DNA of 32,305 nucleotides from Burkholderiales bacterium (GCA_014379045.1 JACMMK010000199.1:1-32305), one strand, 5' to 3'. Counted from the first letter of the stretch, positions 16,535 to 24,953 are shown. Translations and numbers: made by a program. The notes: generated from the letters alone by a model not told the origin.

Positions 16535-17296
16535 TCAGCACCTGGGCCTGAGCGAACGCAGCGGACGACTGTCAGCGTGAACCGAGCTGCGCCGCACAAT
16601 GAGTTCGTCGATCTCGAGCCGGCTTATGCGGGTGCGGCCGAGTGACAGCCGGCCGATGGCGACACGTCCGATAGCAAGCGCACCGATCGCCAAAGCGCCA
16701 GTTGCCAAGGCGCCCAGCGCTGCAACGCCGAGATACGATGTCGCGGACGCGCCGGCCACTGCGCCGAGGGCGCGGGCGCCCACTGCTCTTGCACGATCCG
16801 GGTGTGAACGCCGCGTTTGCCGACCTCTGGCCCCACGCTCTTCCGTGTCAACGATCGGCATAGCTACCGCTTCCTCGAGCCCATTCGCCGCCATCACGCG
16901 AAGGGACTCGGCCAGGACTTGCGTGTCGAGATAGGCGTGGATACTGACGAGCTTGCCCCAAGCGAGGCGCACGATGTGAGTACCGTGATTCTCATAGGTT
17001 CCCCCTCCGGCTGGGGTCGCACGGTCAATCCATTCGGCGACGACAGTCATATCCCAAGGCGGCCCGCTCACACTCATCGAACTGATCTCGAAACCAAGAT
17101 CGGGGAAGAGTCGATACAAGCGCTGGAACCATGCGCGGAGACCTTCGACCGTATGGCGCGCGCCGCCCAGTGCATGATCACCGGCGAACACGTGTTCGAA
17201 ACCGGGAGCCAGCCCCTCCAGGGCGGGCTCGTAGTCGCCGTCGCTCAAGCTTGCGAAGACCTGGCGAACCTTGCGTTCGGCGATAGCGTGGAACAT
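16535..17296 (-). CDS. NTF2-like/SnoaL-type domain fused to a glycine-containing pentapeptide-repeat tail
   Basis: A strong GGAGGGG Shine-Dalgarno 6-7 bases upstream fixes ATG 17296. Residues 1-145 form an NTF2-like fold typical of SnoaL/ester-cyclase-like proteins: HTVEGLRAWFQRLYRLFPDL, DMTVVAEWIDRAT and NHGTHIVRLAWGKLVSIHAY. A charged linker (150-172) leads to a tail with strict five-residue periodicity at about 188-236: AALGA, LATGA, LAIGA, LAIGR, VAIGR, LSLGR, TRISR, LEIDE, LIVRR. This predicts a small beta-solenoid. The last 17 residues lose the pattern (SSVHADSRPLRSLRPRC), so the C-terminus may be altered. Domain fold is inferred from sequence; ligand and function are unknown. It is not obviously in an operon. 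Confidence 0.75.
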   Translation of the reverse strand: MFHAIAERKVRQVFASLSDGDYEPALEGLAPGFEHVFAGDHALGGARHTVEGLRAWFQRLYRLFPDLGFEISSMSVSGPPWDMTVVAEWIDRATPAGGGTYENHGTHIVRLAWGKLVSIHAYLDTQVLAESLRVMAANGLEEAVAMPIVDTEERGARGRQTRRSHPDRARAVGARALGAVAGASATSYLGVAALGALATGALAIGALAIGRVAIGRLSLGRTRISRLEIDELIVRRSSVHADSRPLRSLRPRC

Positions 17297-17392
17297 GACG
17301 ATCCCCTCCGGTAAGTTGTGACATTCGAGAACACCCTTAGCTCAGTGAATCCTCGAATTCGACGTGCATCACCACGCCCGGCGAGGCCGCGG

Positions 17393-17530
17393 TTACATCA
17401 GCTTGGCGAGGGTGATCGGCAGCTCTAGCACGCGCTTGCCCGTGGCTTTGAGGATCGCGTTCGCGACGGCGGGAGCGGTGCCAGTGAGGCCGATCTCGCC
17501 AACGCCGTGTGCACCCAATGGCGCGCGACG
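17393..17530 (-). pseudogene. 3' remnant of a third xanthine dehydrogenase molybdenum subunit
   Basis: Reading the minus strand to TAA at 17393 gives the C-terminal block PLGAHGVGEIGLTGTAPAVA, NAILKATGKR, then LELPITLAKLM and stop. This is the catalytic-glutamate end of the family (compare KGVGELGICG and ITLDKLLPGL in the two intact copies). Homology stops abruptly just upstream of about 17530; the rest of the roughly 2.2-kb gene is missing. The sequence differs clearly from copies 1 and 2 (GEIGLTGTA against GELGICGSG), so it derives from a distinct relative and not from a recent partial duplication. Confidence 0.8.
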
Positions 17531-18385
17531 CGCTGAAGAGTATTGGTGTCCTTGGCGCCTCTTAAGCGAGTATTCATTCGCTGTCGCGCTGGTGAGGCTT
17601 GTAAAAGGAGCGGCAACGTGCTTAGCATCCTTATACCCAATAGACCCAGGTTAGTTTGTGCGTTGTCCAACATAGCGTCACCAACATTGTGCACGCAGCA
17701 GCTCTGCGTAGTGATTGCGAGCATGAACATTGAGCCTGTCGCCCAACTCGTCTGTGGGCGCGCGATGAAGCATGACCTGCCATCTCAGCCCGATCATCGT
17801 TCAGGCAACAAGCGACCCTTGGCGGCGGCAGCCCTTCGCGTTTTCCTCTTAGCGTGCACTGGCATCCCTTCGAATGGAGGTTCCCCATGCAACCCGCGCT
17901 TCAGAGTGGATCACGACTTTCGAGAAAGGCGGCGGAAGCGTCGTTCGGGAAGTTGCGAAGAAGAGGGAAATGTTCGCCTTGCTCAAAAATGGCATTCGGC
18001 GTTCGATGATCACCGCGGTCAATCAGTGTTAGAAACACTCCCGATCGACTCGTTGCTGTTTCTGATGCGTCTGTTCGGCGACTCGAAGCTGCCCACTCAT
18101 CGATTGTCGTCGCTCACATTCGCGTTCGAGCTCCGGCCACCCGACCGATGGGTCCCGGATGTTCGAGGAATTCCTGGCGAGTTCGTTCTGTTCGACTCCC
18201 AGTTTCGATGGACAATACTGGTCACGCACGAGGAAACCGATCTGTTTTTTTCATGACGACGCTGTTGGTGCATGGAGGAATGCGCCTCAGCAGGCTCGCG
18301 CAATAATGGTTCGCTGCGCAGCCTACATACGGGCATCCTGCATTACTCGCTCCTCCACGCTGCATCGACGCCGAAACTGTTACTC
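17531..18385. other. Poorly coding accessory stretch
   Basis: Base composition looks less GC-rich here than in the flanking operons. No confident gene is visible. A plus frame ending at TGA 18256 has a protein-like last ~65 residues (for example FRWTILVTHEETDLFFS) but no recognised family. A 40-residue ORF with a strong ribosome site is listed separately. The stretch begins exactly where the molybdenum-subunit remnant breaks off, so it may be an insertion or deletion scar. Confidence 0.45.
17887..18009 (+). CDS. Small ORF, 40 aa, with strong ribosome binding site; possibly frameshifted
   Basis: ATG 17887 follows a near-ideal GGAGG with 6-base spacing, unusual in this non-coding-looking stretch. 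The frame gives a basic 40-residue peptide beginning MQPALQSGSRLSRKA. Just after the start, another frame gives a more protein-like reading, SEWITTFEKGGGSVVREVAK and then KREMFALLKNGIRRSMITAV, ending at TAG near 18030. The true gene could therefore be a short protein of about 45-50 residues carrying a frameshift near its start. No family is recognised for either version. Confidence 0.3.
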   Translation: MQPALQSGSRLSRKAAEASFGKLRRRGKCSPCSKMAFGVR

Positions 18386-18634
18386 ATGTCGTCACTCCCG
18401 TTGTCTTGGGTCGCTTTGCTCGGACTACCCGCGGCGAGTGTTCTGATCCGCTACATCGCAGGATTCGTTTCGCGAGGCTATTGCAAACGGCGTGACGGGG
18501 TCTCGCGAATCCATCGAACACGCGAACCGCTCGCGTTCTGGTTTGAAGTGGGTGCGTGCAGTGTGCTCGCAATCCTTGCACTGCTCTGCTCGGGTTATGG
18601 CGCTTGGAACATTCTTCAGAGTTCTCAGCTGTAG
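18386..18634 (+). CDS. Small two-helix membrane protein, 82 aa
   Basis: Read from ATG 18386 (MSSLPLSWVALLGLP). Two hydrophobic helices, about residues 6-27 and 52-74 (FEVGACSVLAILALLCSGYG), flank a basic loop, GYCKRRDGVSRIHRTREPLA. The composition and charge pattern (positive loop, probably cytoplasmic) look like a genuine inner-membrane protein. No family is recognised and no clear Shine-Dalgarno is seen; the open frame extends upstream to 18272 without a protein-like pattern. Confidence 0.5.
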   Translation: MSSLPLSWVALLGLPAASVLIRYIAGFVSRGYCKRRDGVSRIHRTREPLAFWFEVGACSVLAILALLCSGYGAWNILQSSQL

Positions 18635-18797
18635 CTGCCACGCATGACGAGAACGGTTACCGAGGTCTACCTGTGGCCGGTTCGTTGTTCTTGACGCTCG
18701 GTTAGGCCGTGAATAAATCAGATGCCCGCGGGAATCCATCACGCCTTCGTGATCGACGCATCGATGCAAGCATTGCGTCGGCCCCCTTCGCCGCGTC

Positions 18798-19385
18798 GTG
18801 AACGGTCTCCTCACACCCGTCGCTGTACTCCTCTGGCGCAGGCTAGATCAGCCGGGTCACGACTGTTGTCGTCTGTTTCGGTCGCCGAACGGATGGCGCC
18901 TCGTCGGCACCGCCATTTTTCAAGAGGCCGGACAGGCGTGCAACCTTGCGTACGAAGTCGTCACCGATTCGATGTGGTGCACGCATCGCGCGCAGATTTC
19001 AGGCTTCCACGGTCGGAAAGCGATCGAGATCCGTATTCGTCGTATTCGTAACATTCGCAGCGCTGATTCGACTCGATGGCGCGTGGGCGACGAAGAACAC
19101 GCGATGTCCGCGAACTGCCTCGATCTCGATCTCGGCTTCACGCCTGCCACGAACATGATCGCCATCCGTCGGCTCAGGCTGAAAGTGGGTGAGCGTGGCG
19201 ACGCGCCGGCGGCCTGGCTTACGCTCCCCGACCTGAAACTCCGCACCCTTCCTCAAACCTACACGCGCTCGGGCAAGTCGGACTACCGATACGAAGCGCC
19301 GAGCGAAGGGTATCGAGGCACCTTGCAAGTCTCGCGGATCGGCGCCGTCATCAAGTATCCGGGCCTCTTCAGCATCGTCGAGTGA
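18798..19385 (+). CDS. Putative glycolipid-binding domain protein (DUF1089 type)
   Basis: A 195-residue protein from GTG 18798. The family blocks are evident: LLWRRLDQPGHDCCRL at the start, NGWRLVGTAIFQEAGQACN, NCLDLDLGFTPATNMIAIRR, AAWLTLPDLKL, YRYEAP and KYPGLFSIVE at the end. This matches the putative glycolipid-binding family (PF06475) over its usual length of about 190. The assigned function comes from the family name; no biochemical role can be read from sequence, and there is no signal peptide. No Shine-Dalgarno marks the start, so initiation could be slightly different. It converges with the Bug gene at 19510. Confidence 0.82.
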   Translation: MNGLLTPVAVLLWRRLDQPGHDCCRLFRSPNGWRLVGTAIFQEAGQACNLAYEVVTDSMWCTHRAQISGFHGRKAIEIRIRRIRNIRSADSTRWRVGDEEHAMSANCLDLDLGFTPATNMIAIRRLRLKVGERGDAPAAWLTLPDLKLRTLPQTYTRSGKSDYRYEAPSEGYRGTLQVSRIGAVIKYPGLFSIVE

Positions 19386-19509
19386 AGCCCCGCTACCATG
19401 CGGCCTACTGCGCGCCGCGCCGCGCGCGCTTGCTTCTGCCGGCTCAAGATCGCTGCCACGGGGCGCCGTGCCACAGAGTCAGCCGGTGTCTACCGCGGAG
19501 TGAAGGCGG

Positions 19510-20508
19510 CTAGTCGATCTTCGCGCCGGACTCCTTCACGACCGTCGCCCACTTGCGCACCTCTTCGCGAATCAACGCCGCATACTCTGCAGGGGTGCCG
19601 GTCTTCGGCTCGGCCCCCTGCTCGCTCAGCGACTGGCGAATCGCCGGGTCCGCCATCACGCTCAGCACGGCCGCGTTGATTCGGTCGACGAGCGCCGGCG
19701 CCAGCCCCGGCGGCCCGACCAACCCGAAGACCCCGCTCGCGTCGTAACCCGGCACGCCCGACGCGGTGATCGTCGGCACGTCGGGCAATGCCGCAATGCG
19801 CGCACCGGTGCTCACGCCGAGCGCCCGGACCTTGCCGGCCTTCACGTTCGCCACCGCCGACGGTGCGGTCGCGAACGACGCCGAGACGTGCCCCGCCATC
19901 AGGTCGGTCATCGCCGGCGGCCCGCCCTTGTACGGCACATGCAGCATGCTGGTGCGGGTCATCGTCTTGAACAGCTCCGCGGCGAGATGCGGCTGGCTGC
20001 CGTTGCCGGCCGAACTGTAGGCGAGTTCGCCCGGGCGCTTCTTCAGCAGCGCGATGAACTCCCGGACATTCGTCGCCGGCACCGACGGGTGGACGACCAG
20101 CACCTGCGCGGTCTCGGCCACCGTGACGATCGGCGTGAAATCCTTCAGCGGATCGTACGAGAGCTTCGGGTACAGGCTCGCGTTGATGCTGTGGACTGTC
20201 GAGGCCATGAACAGCGTGTAGCCGTCGGCGGGCGAGCGCATCGCCTGTTCCGCGCCGATATTGGCACCACCGCCGGGCCGGTTGTCGACGATCACCGCCT
20301 GCTTCCAGTCCTTGGCCAGACGCTGGCCGATGATGCGCACGATGATGTCGGTCGTGCCGCCCGGCGGGAACGGTACGATGATGCGTACCGGCTTGCTCGG
20401 AAACTCCTGCGCCGATGCGACCGTGACGACCGTGCCGGCCGCACCCACGATACCCATCGCAAAGACCGCGACGCAGCGCGGCGCGAATGCGCTCGAAACT
20501 ACTCTCAT
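19510..20508 (-). CDS. Bug-family substrate-binding protein (2)
   Basis: ATG 20508 was chosen because GAGGGGGA lies just upstream; a longer frame from 20622 overlaps the racemase gene. The 332-residue product has a signal peptide ending ASAQ-EFPSKP. The mature protein starts FPSKPVRIIVPFPPGGTTD, followed by NRPGGGANIGAEQA, SPADGYTLF and HVPYKGGPPAMTDL, and a C-terminal Lys/Asp tail. This is a periplasmic receptor for an unknown small acid. It follows the racemase-like gene by 41 bases and is the last gene of the minus-strand group 19.5-23.4 kb. Confidence 0.93.
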   Translation of the reverse strand: MRVVSSAFAPRCVAVFAMGIVGAAGTVVTVASAQEFPSKPVRIIVPFPPGGTTDIIVRIIGQRLAKDWKQAVIVDNRPGGGANIGAEQAMRSPADGYTLFMASTVHSINASLYPKLSYDPLKDFTPIVTVAETAQVLVVHPSVPATNVREFIALLKKRPGELAYSSAGNGSQPHLAAELFKTMTRTSMLHVPYKGGPPAMTDLMAGHVSASFATAPSAVANVKAGKVRALGVSTGARIAALPDVPTITASGVPGYDASGVFGLVGPPGLAPALVDRINAAVLSVMADPAIRQSLSEQGAEPKTGTPAEYAALIREEVRKWATVVKESGAKID

Positions 20509-20549
20509 CGATTCCCCCTCCGGTGCACTGCCGTTGTTCGATTCGTGCC

Positions 20550-21251
20550 TCACGCGTCGACGAACAGTCTCCCCGCGCCGGCGATCGTGCGTGTGTCGCC
20601 GATGTGCCGCAACGTGCCCCACAGCGCCGCCTGATTGCTGGTGACGGTCGGGCGTCGTATGTCCCGCTCGACCTCGTCGATGATGTCGAGCGTACGGAAG
20701 TTCGAACAGCTGATGAACAGCGCCTCGGTCTCGGGGCGCATCACTTCGAGCGCGAGCGCCTTCACCTTGTCGGTGCTGATGCTCCCGTGCGCCTGCGTGC
20801 CCAGGCCCTTCATCGCGACAATGTCGAAGCCCGCGGCCTCGAGATACCCGCGCAACTTCTCGTTGAGCCAGGGCTCGTAGGGCGAAGCCACGCTGATGCG
20901 TCGCGCGCCCAGCGCGCGCAGCGCCTGCACGATGGAGGCCGACGAAGTCACCGTCGGGATGCCGGTGCCTTGCGCGAGCGCAGCGGCCATCGCGACGTCC
21001 TGCTCAGGAGACTTCAGGAAACCGCTCGCGGTACAGCCGTGGCAGATCGCACGGACTTTCGCGTGCGCCACCAGTTCCGCGGCCGCTGGCGCCTGCGTCG
21101 TGAGCCATGCGAGATCCGCCTCGGTGTCGGCGGTATGGCGGATGCGCTGCGAATGCACCGAGACCGCCTCCCCGCACATCCGCTGCCACTCGTACTCCAT
21201 CACCGTGTTCCACGATGGCACGATGATTCCCAGCTTGAGGTCCCAGCTCAT
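20550..21251 (-). CDS. Asp/Glu racemase superfamily enzyme (second copy; maleate isomerase/AMDase-like)
   Basis: A 233-residue relative of the enzyme at 1234-2034. It starts KLGIIVPSWNTVMEYEWQRM and has both half-site cysteines, Cys73 in CHGCTASGF and Cys182 in ISCSNFRTLDII. The two copies share the C-terminal TSNQA block but differ across the middle and in length (233 against 266), so they are old paralogues, probably with different substrates. It lies between two Bug receptor genes (downstream gap 41 bases, upstream gap 135 bases holding a palindromic repeat). A cytoplasmic enzyme acting on the imported acid is a reasonable inference. Confidence 0.85.
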   Translation of the reverse strand: MSWDLKLGIIVPSWNTVMEYEWQRMCGEAVSVHSQRIRHTADTEADLAWLTTQAPAAAELVAHAKVRAICHGCTASGFLKSPEQDVAMAAALAQGTGIPTVTSSASIVQALRALGARRISVASPYEPWLNEKLRGYLEAAGFDIVAMKGLGTQAHGSISTDKVKALALEVMRPETEALFISCSNFRTLDIIDEVERDIRRPTVTSNQAALWGTLRHIGDTRTIAGAGRLFVDA

Positions 21252-21288
21252 CGTTTCTCTCCGACGTCCCGGATCGAAGCATCGCCAC

Positions 21289-21366
21289 GGACGATGAGTG
21301 AGCCCGACTCGACTACGCCGATCCCGTCACCTGACAGGTGACGGGTCCCCCGCGGCGAGCCTCGCG
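21289..21366. repeat. Dispersed palindrome-containing repeat, copy A
   Basis: The first 60 bases match 27531-27590 at 54 positions without gaps. The core is a perfect 10-bp inverted repeat (CCCGTCACCT, 3-base loop, AGGTGACGGG) at 21323-21345. It fills the gap between a Bug gene end (21387) and the racemase gene start (21251). No U-run follows the stem on either strand, so it is not a standard intrinsic terminator. Confidence 0.8.
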
Positions 21367-21386
21367 TGCGCATCGTGTCCCCGTCC

Positions 21387-22364
21387 TCAGTCCGCCCGCG
21401 CCTTCGAATCGCGCACGACCTTGGCCCAGCGCGCGATCTCCGAAGCAAGGTAACTCGCGAAAAACTCCGGCGATTCGGCGAGCGGGTCCGCGCCCATCTG
21501 CGCCAGACGCTCTCGAAACTCGGGCTTCTGCACCGACTTCACCGCGACCGTGTTGAGCGTGTTGATGACCTCGCGCGGCGTGGCGGCCGGCACCAGTATG
21601 CCGTACCACGTCTCGGTCACGAAACCCGGCAGGCCACCCTCGACCATCGTGGGCAGGTTGGGCAACAACGGCGATCGTTTGGCGCTCGTGATGCCCAGTG
21701 CGCGCACGCGACCCGCGCTCATCAGCGGTTGCGCCGAAGGGATGTTGTTGAACGCGAAGTCCACTTCGCCGCTGGCGAGCCCAGCGAGTGAAGGCGCACT
21801 GCCTTTGTACGGCACATGCGTCATGCCCGATCCGATCATCACGTTCAGCATCTCACCGGACAGATGCTGAGAACTGCCGACTCCGGACGATGAATAGTTC
21901 AGCCGGCCCGGGTTCTTCTTCGCCACCGCGATGAATTCCTTGACGGTCTTCGCGGGAAACGACGGATGTACCAGCAGCAGATTCGGGCTGGTTGCGAAGA
22001 TCGCCACCGGCGCAAAATCCTTGACCGGGTCGTAGTTGATCTTCGAGTACAGACTGACATTGATGCTGTGCGCGGCCGAGCTCATGAACACCGTGTAGCC
22101 GTCGGCCGGCTGGCGCGCGACGTATTCGGCCGCGATGTTCTGCGCGGCCCCCGCCCGGTTCTCGACCACCACCTGTTGACCCAGCGCTTCGGTGATCTGC
22201 TGCGCCATCAGCCGACCCATGATGTCGCTGCCGCCGCCCGGGGCATAGCCGATGATCATGCGGATCGGCTTGATCGGATACTTCGTGCCAGGAGCCTGGG
22301 CGTGGGCCACGTGCCAGGCCGTCATGAGACCGATCAGCAACGCGCTGCGGGCAAACGGATTCAT
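21387..22364 (-). CDS. Bug-family substrate-binding protein (3)
   Basis: A 325-residue product from ATG 22364, with GGAGGAGA about 5 bases upstream. A short signal peptide ends AHAQ-APG. The mature start YPIKPIRMIIGYAPGGGSD has Gly-Tyr where relatives have Pro-Phe. NRAGAAQNIAAEY, RQPADGYTVF and HVPYKGSAPSLAGL follow. This is a periplasmic receptor of unknown ligand, 76 bases downstream of Bug gene 4, and the two are probably co-transcribed. Confidence 0.93.
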   Translation of the reverse strand: MNPFARSALLIGLMTAWHVAHAQAPGTKYPIKPIRMIIGYAPGGGSDIMGRLMAQQITEALGQQVVVENRAGAAQNIAAEYVARQPADGYTVFMSSAAHSINVSLYSKINYDPVKDFAPVAIFATSPNLLLVHPSFPAKTVKEFIAVAKKNPGRLNYSSSGVGSSQHLSGEMLNVMIGSGMTHVPYKGSAPSLAGLASGEVDFAFNNIPSAQPLMSAGRVRALGITSAKRSPLLPNLPTMVEGGLPGFVTETWYGILVPAATPREVINTLNTVAVKSVQKPEFRERLAQMGADPLAESPEFFASYLASEIARWAKVVRDSKARAD

Positions 22365-22440
22365 ACGCTCTCCTCCGGACTTTTCTTATGGGTACCGCAG
22401 GTCGATGCTACCTCGACAATTTCATGCTGCGCACAGCGTG

Positions 22441-23418
22441 TCACTCCGTCTGGATCCGCGCATCGACGATCGTCTGCCGCCAGCGCTTGAGTTCCGACTC
22501 GATCATGCGCTGGAACTGCCCCGGCACCTGGACCGCCGGCTCCAGACCCGTGTTGGAAAGCCGCTCGCGCACGTCCGCCTGGGCGAGCGCGCGTCCAATC
22601 TCGTCGTACAGGCGTTGCAACACCGGGCGCGGCGTTCCCATCGGTGCCACCACCCCGTACCAGTTGGTGACGACAACGTCGTAACCGAGTTCGGTCAGCG
22701 TCGGCACGTTCGCGAGTGCGGCGCTGCGCTGCGTCGAGGTCACCACGAGCGGACGCAAACGGTTGGTCTGGACGAACTGCAGCGAGCCGCCGAGGCCGAT
22801 GAAGGTCGCCTGGATCTGGCCGGCGACGGTATCGTTCAGCGCGGGCCCCCCGCCCTTGTACGGAATGTGATTCAGATCGAGCCCGGCCTTGACCTTGAAC
22901 AGTTCGAGCGTCAGATGCAGACCACCGCCGTTGCCCGAGGACCCGACATTGAGCTTGCCGGGTTGCGCTTTCGCCAGCGCGATGAACTCCTTGATATTGG
23001 TGGCGGGCACCCCCGGGTGCACCATCAGCACGTACGGTGTCTCGGCGATCAAGGCGACGCCGACGAAACGCTGCACCGGGTCGGCCGGCGGTTGCTTGCG
23101 GTAATACGCGCTGTTGATCGTCAGCGCGAGATCGGCGAGCAGCAACGTGTAGCCATCCGGCGCCGAACGCGCGACCAGATCGGTACCGAGCATGCTCGCC
23201 GCGCCCGGACGATTGTCGACGACGACCGATTGGCCGAGCAGATCCGACAGCTTCTGTCCGATGATGCGGCCGGTCACGTCCGAGCCGCCGCCCGGCGCGA
23301 ACGGCACCACGAGACGGATCGGACGATTCGGCCACGTCTCGGCAGCGAGCGCGTAGGTCCCCGATGTGCCGAGGATCGACCCCACGACCAGACCCACACC
23401 GCAAACCGTTGCGCGCAT
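22441..23418 (-). CDS. Bug-family substrate-binding protein (4)
   Basis: Of several in-frame starts in a longer open frame, ATG 23418 gives a proper signal peptide (MRATVCGVGLVVGSILG, cleavage after ALA-AE) and has GGAG 8 bases upstream. The 325-residue protein has the hallmark WPNRPIRLVVPFAPGGGSD, then DNRPGAASMLGTDL, PDGYTLLL and HIPYKGGGPALNDT. It is a periplasmic receptor. With the two following Bug genes and the racemase it forms a four-gene group without any membrane permease gene. Confidence 0.92.
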   Translation of the reverse strand: MRATVCGVGLVVGSILGTSGTYALAAETWPNRPIRLVVPFAPGGGSDVTGRIIGQKLSDLLGQSVVVDNRPGAASMLGTDLVARSAPDGYTLLLADLALTINSAYYRKQPPADPVQRFVGVALIAETPYVLMVHPGVPATNIKEFIALAKAQPGKLNVGSSGNGGGLHLTLELFKVKAGLDLNHIPYKGGGPALNDTVAGQIQATFIGLGGSLQFVQTNRLRPLVVTSTQRSAALANVPTLTELGYDVVVTNWYGVVAPMGTPRPVLQRLYDEIGRALAQADVRERLSNTGLEPAVQVPGQFQRMIESELKRWRQTIVDARIQTE

Positions 23419-23543
23419 CAAGGAGACTCCAGCGTTCAGCAGCGTTGCGCATCGACCCATGGTTCGTTCGCCACGCCGCATCGTGTCAGGCGCTGCATCC
23501 TGCACCGCCCTGAACGGGTGCAAGGCCTGGCATGCGCGCGTCG

Positions 23544-24527
23544 TCAAGCGTAGTTCACCACCGCCCTGCCCTGCACACTGCCGGCCACCGACCGTTCGCA
23601 CTGCTCGATCACCTGGTCGATCGCGATGGGAAACCCGATCTTGTCGAGATTGCGCGGTTTGAGATCGGTCGCGATGCGCGCCCACACCTGCTGGCGCAGC
23701 GCCATCGGCGCGTTCGAGTTGACACCGATCAGCCGCACCCCGCGGAGAATGAACGGAAACACCGAGGTGGCCAGTTCCGCGCCGCCCGCATTGCCGAACG
23801 CGCCGATGACGCCGTTCTCCTGCATCGAACGGGTCAGCCACGACAGTTGCTCGCCCCCGACCGAGTCGAGCGCTCCCGCGAACTGCGACTTCTCGAGCGG
23901 CTTCTTGCCGAGTTCGAGTTCACTCCGCAGCCACACTTCGGCGGCACCGAGTTCCTTCAGGTAGGAGCGCGACTCGGCCTTGCTGGTCAACGCAACGACG
24001 TGATAGCCGCGCCGCGCAAGCATGTCGATGCCGATGCTGCCGCACCCGCCGGTGGCGCCGTTGACCAGCACGTCGCCGCTGTCGGGCGTGAGCCCGTTGT
24101 GTTCGAGCAGATGTATCGCCAGTGCCGCGGTGAAGCCTGCGACACCGAGCGTGCCGACGTCGAGCAGTGTCATGCCTGCGGGTACCGCGATCACCCAGTC
24201 GGCGGGAACGCGCACCCGCTCCGAGAAGCCGCCGTCGTGACTGACGCCGAGGCCGAAGCCGTTGACGAACACGGCATCTCCGACCTTGAAACGCTCGTCG
24301 CTCGAGCCTTCGACGACACCGGCGACATCGATGCCTGCGATGCACGGAAAGCGCGTCATGATCCGCCCACGTCCGGTAACCGCGAGCGCGTCCTTGTAGT
24401 TGATGCTGGCGAAGCGCGAGGCGATCACCACCTCGCCGGCATCGATCTCGTCGAGCGTCGTCTCGGTCAGCACGCCCGCCGCCTTGCCCCCGTCCTGGGT
24501 GACCCGAACCGCCTTGAATGTGGACAT
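23544..24527 (-). CDS. acuI: Acryloyl-CoA reductase / YhdH-family NADPH oxidoreductase
   Basis: A 327-residue medium-chain dehydrogenase/reductase of the YhdH/AcuI type, without zinc ligands. Landmarks are SINYKDALAVTGRGRIMTRF, PCIAGIDVAGVV, GFGLGVSHDGGFSE, the dinucleotide loop VNGATGGCGSIGIDML, and RLIGVNSNAPM near the C-terminus. The family reduces acryloyl-CoA to propionyl-CoA with NADPH, in detoxification or use of C3 acids. That would fit a neighbourhood of small-acid receptors, but the specific substrate is inferred from the family. The gene lies 42 bases downstream of hinT and 125 bases upstream of Bug gene 4. Confidence 0.9.
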   Translation of the reverse strand: MSTFKAVRVTQDGGKAAGVLTETTLDEIDAGEVVIASRFASINYKDALAVTGRGRIMTRFPCIAGIDVAGVVEGSSDERFKVGDAVFVNGFGLGVSHDGGFSERVRVPADWVIAVPAGMTLLDVGTLGVAGFTAALAIHLLEHNGLTPDSGDVLVNGATGGCGSIGIDMLARRGYHVVALTSKAESRSYLKELGAAEVWLRSELELGKKPLEKSQFAGALDSVGGEQLSWLTRSMQENGVIGAFGNAGGAELATSVFPFILRGVRLIGVNSNAPMALRQQVWARIATDLKPRNLDKIGFPIAIDQVIEQCERSVAGSVQGRAVVNYA

Positions 24528-24569
24528 GCCGCGTCCTCCCGATACGTCGATGAGCTGTGGCCGCGTAAC

Positions 24570-24908
24570 TCAGCCGGGCGGCCACGAGAACGCACGGCCG
24601 CCGAGAATATGCAAATGCAGATGGAACACGCTCTGGCCGGCCGACGCCCCGTTGTTGACATTGAGCCGGAACGCGCCGCCGATGCCGAGTTCGTCGGCCA
24701 CCTTCGCTGCGACCAGCAGCAGATGGCCGAGCAGCGCTTGATCGCCGGCAGTCGCGTCGGCCAGATCGACCAGCGGTTTCTTCGGGATCAGCAGCACGTG
24801 CACCGGCGCTTGCGGATTGATGTCGCGGAAAGCCAGGCAGAGTTCGTCTTCGTAAACGACATCTGCCGGTAGCTCGCGCGCGATGATCTTGTCGAAAATG
24901 GTGGCCAT
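24570..24908 (-). CDS. hinT: HIT-family nucleotide hydrolase (HinT)
   Basis: A 112-residue single-domain histidine-triad protein. The start, IFDKIIARELPADVVYEDE, is typical of HinT. The active site is HLHLHILGGR with His96, His98 and His100, and the C-terminal W-P-P-G ends the protein as in HinT homologues. HinT hydrolyses adenosine phosphoramidates and aminoacyl-AMPs in the cytoplasm. It is the promoter-side neighbour of acuI on the same strand. The full family length and all catalytic residues are present. Confidence 0.95.
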   Translation of the reverse strand: MATIFDKIIARELPADVVYEDELCLAFRDINPQAPVHVLLIPKKPLVDLADATAGDQALLGHLLLVAAKVADELGIGGAFRLNVNNGASAGQSVFHLHLHILGGRAFSWPPG

Positions 24909-24953
24909 CGGGTTCTCGGTGAAAACGCCCGCACCAGGCGGCGCGCGGTGCGG

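Noticed and set aside
23501..23522. Hairpin TGCACC...GGTGCA between acuI and Bug gene 4 as a terminator
   Set aside because: The arms are short with a bulge, and no T-run follows on either strand.
22252..24872. Long plus-strand open frames across the Bug, acuI and hinT genes
   Set aside because: Antisense shadows with no domains; the minus-strand genes show full family motifs.
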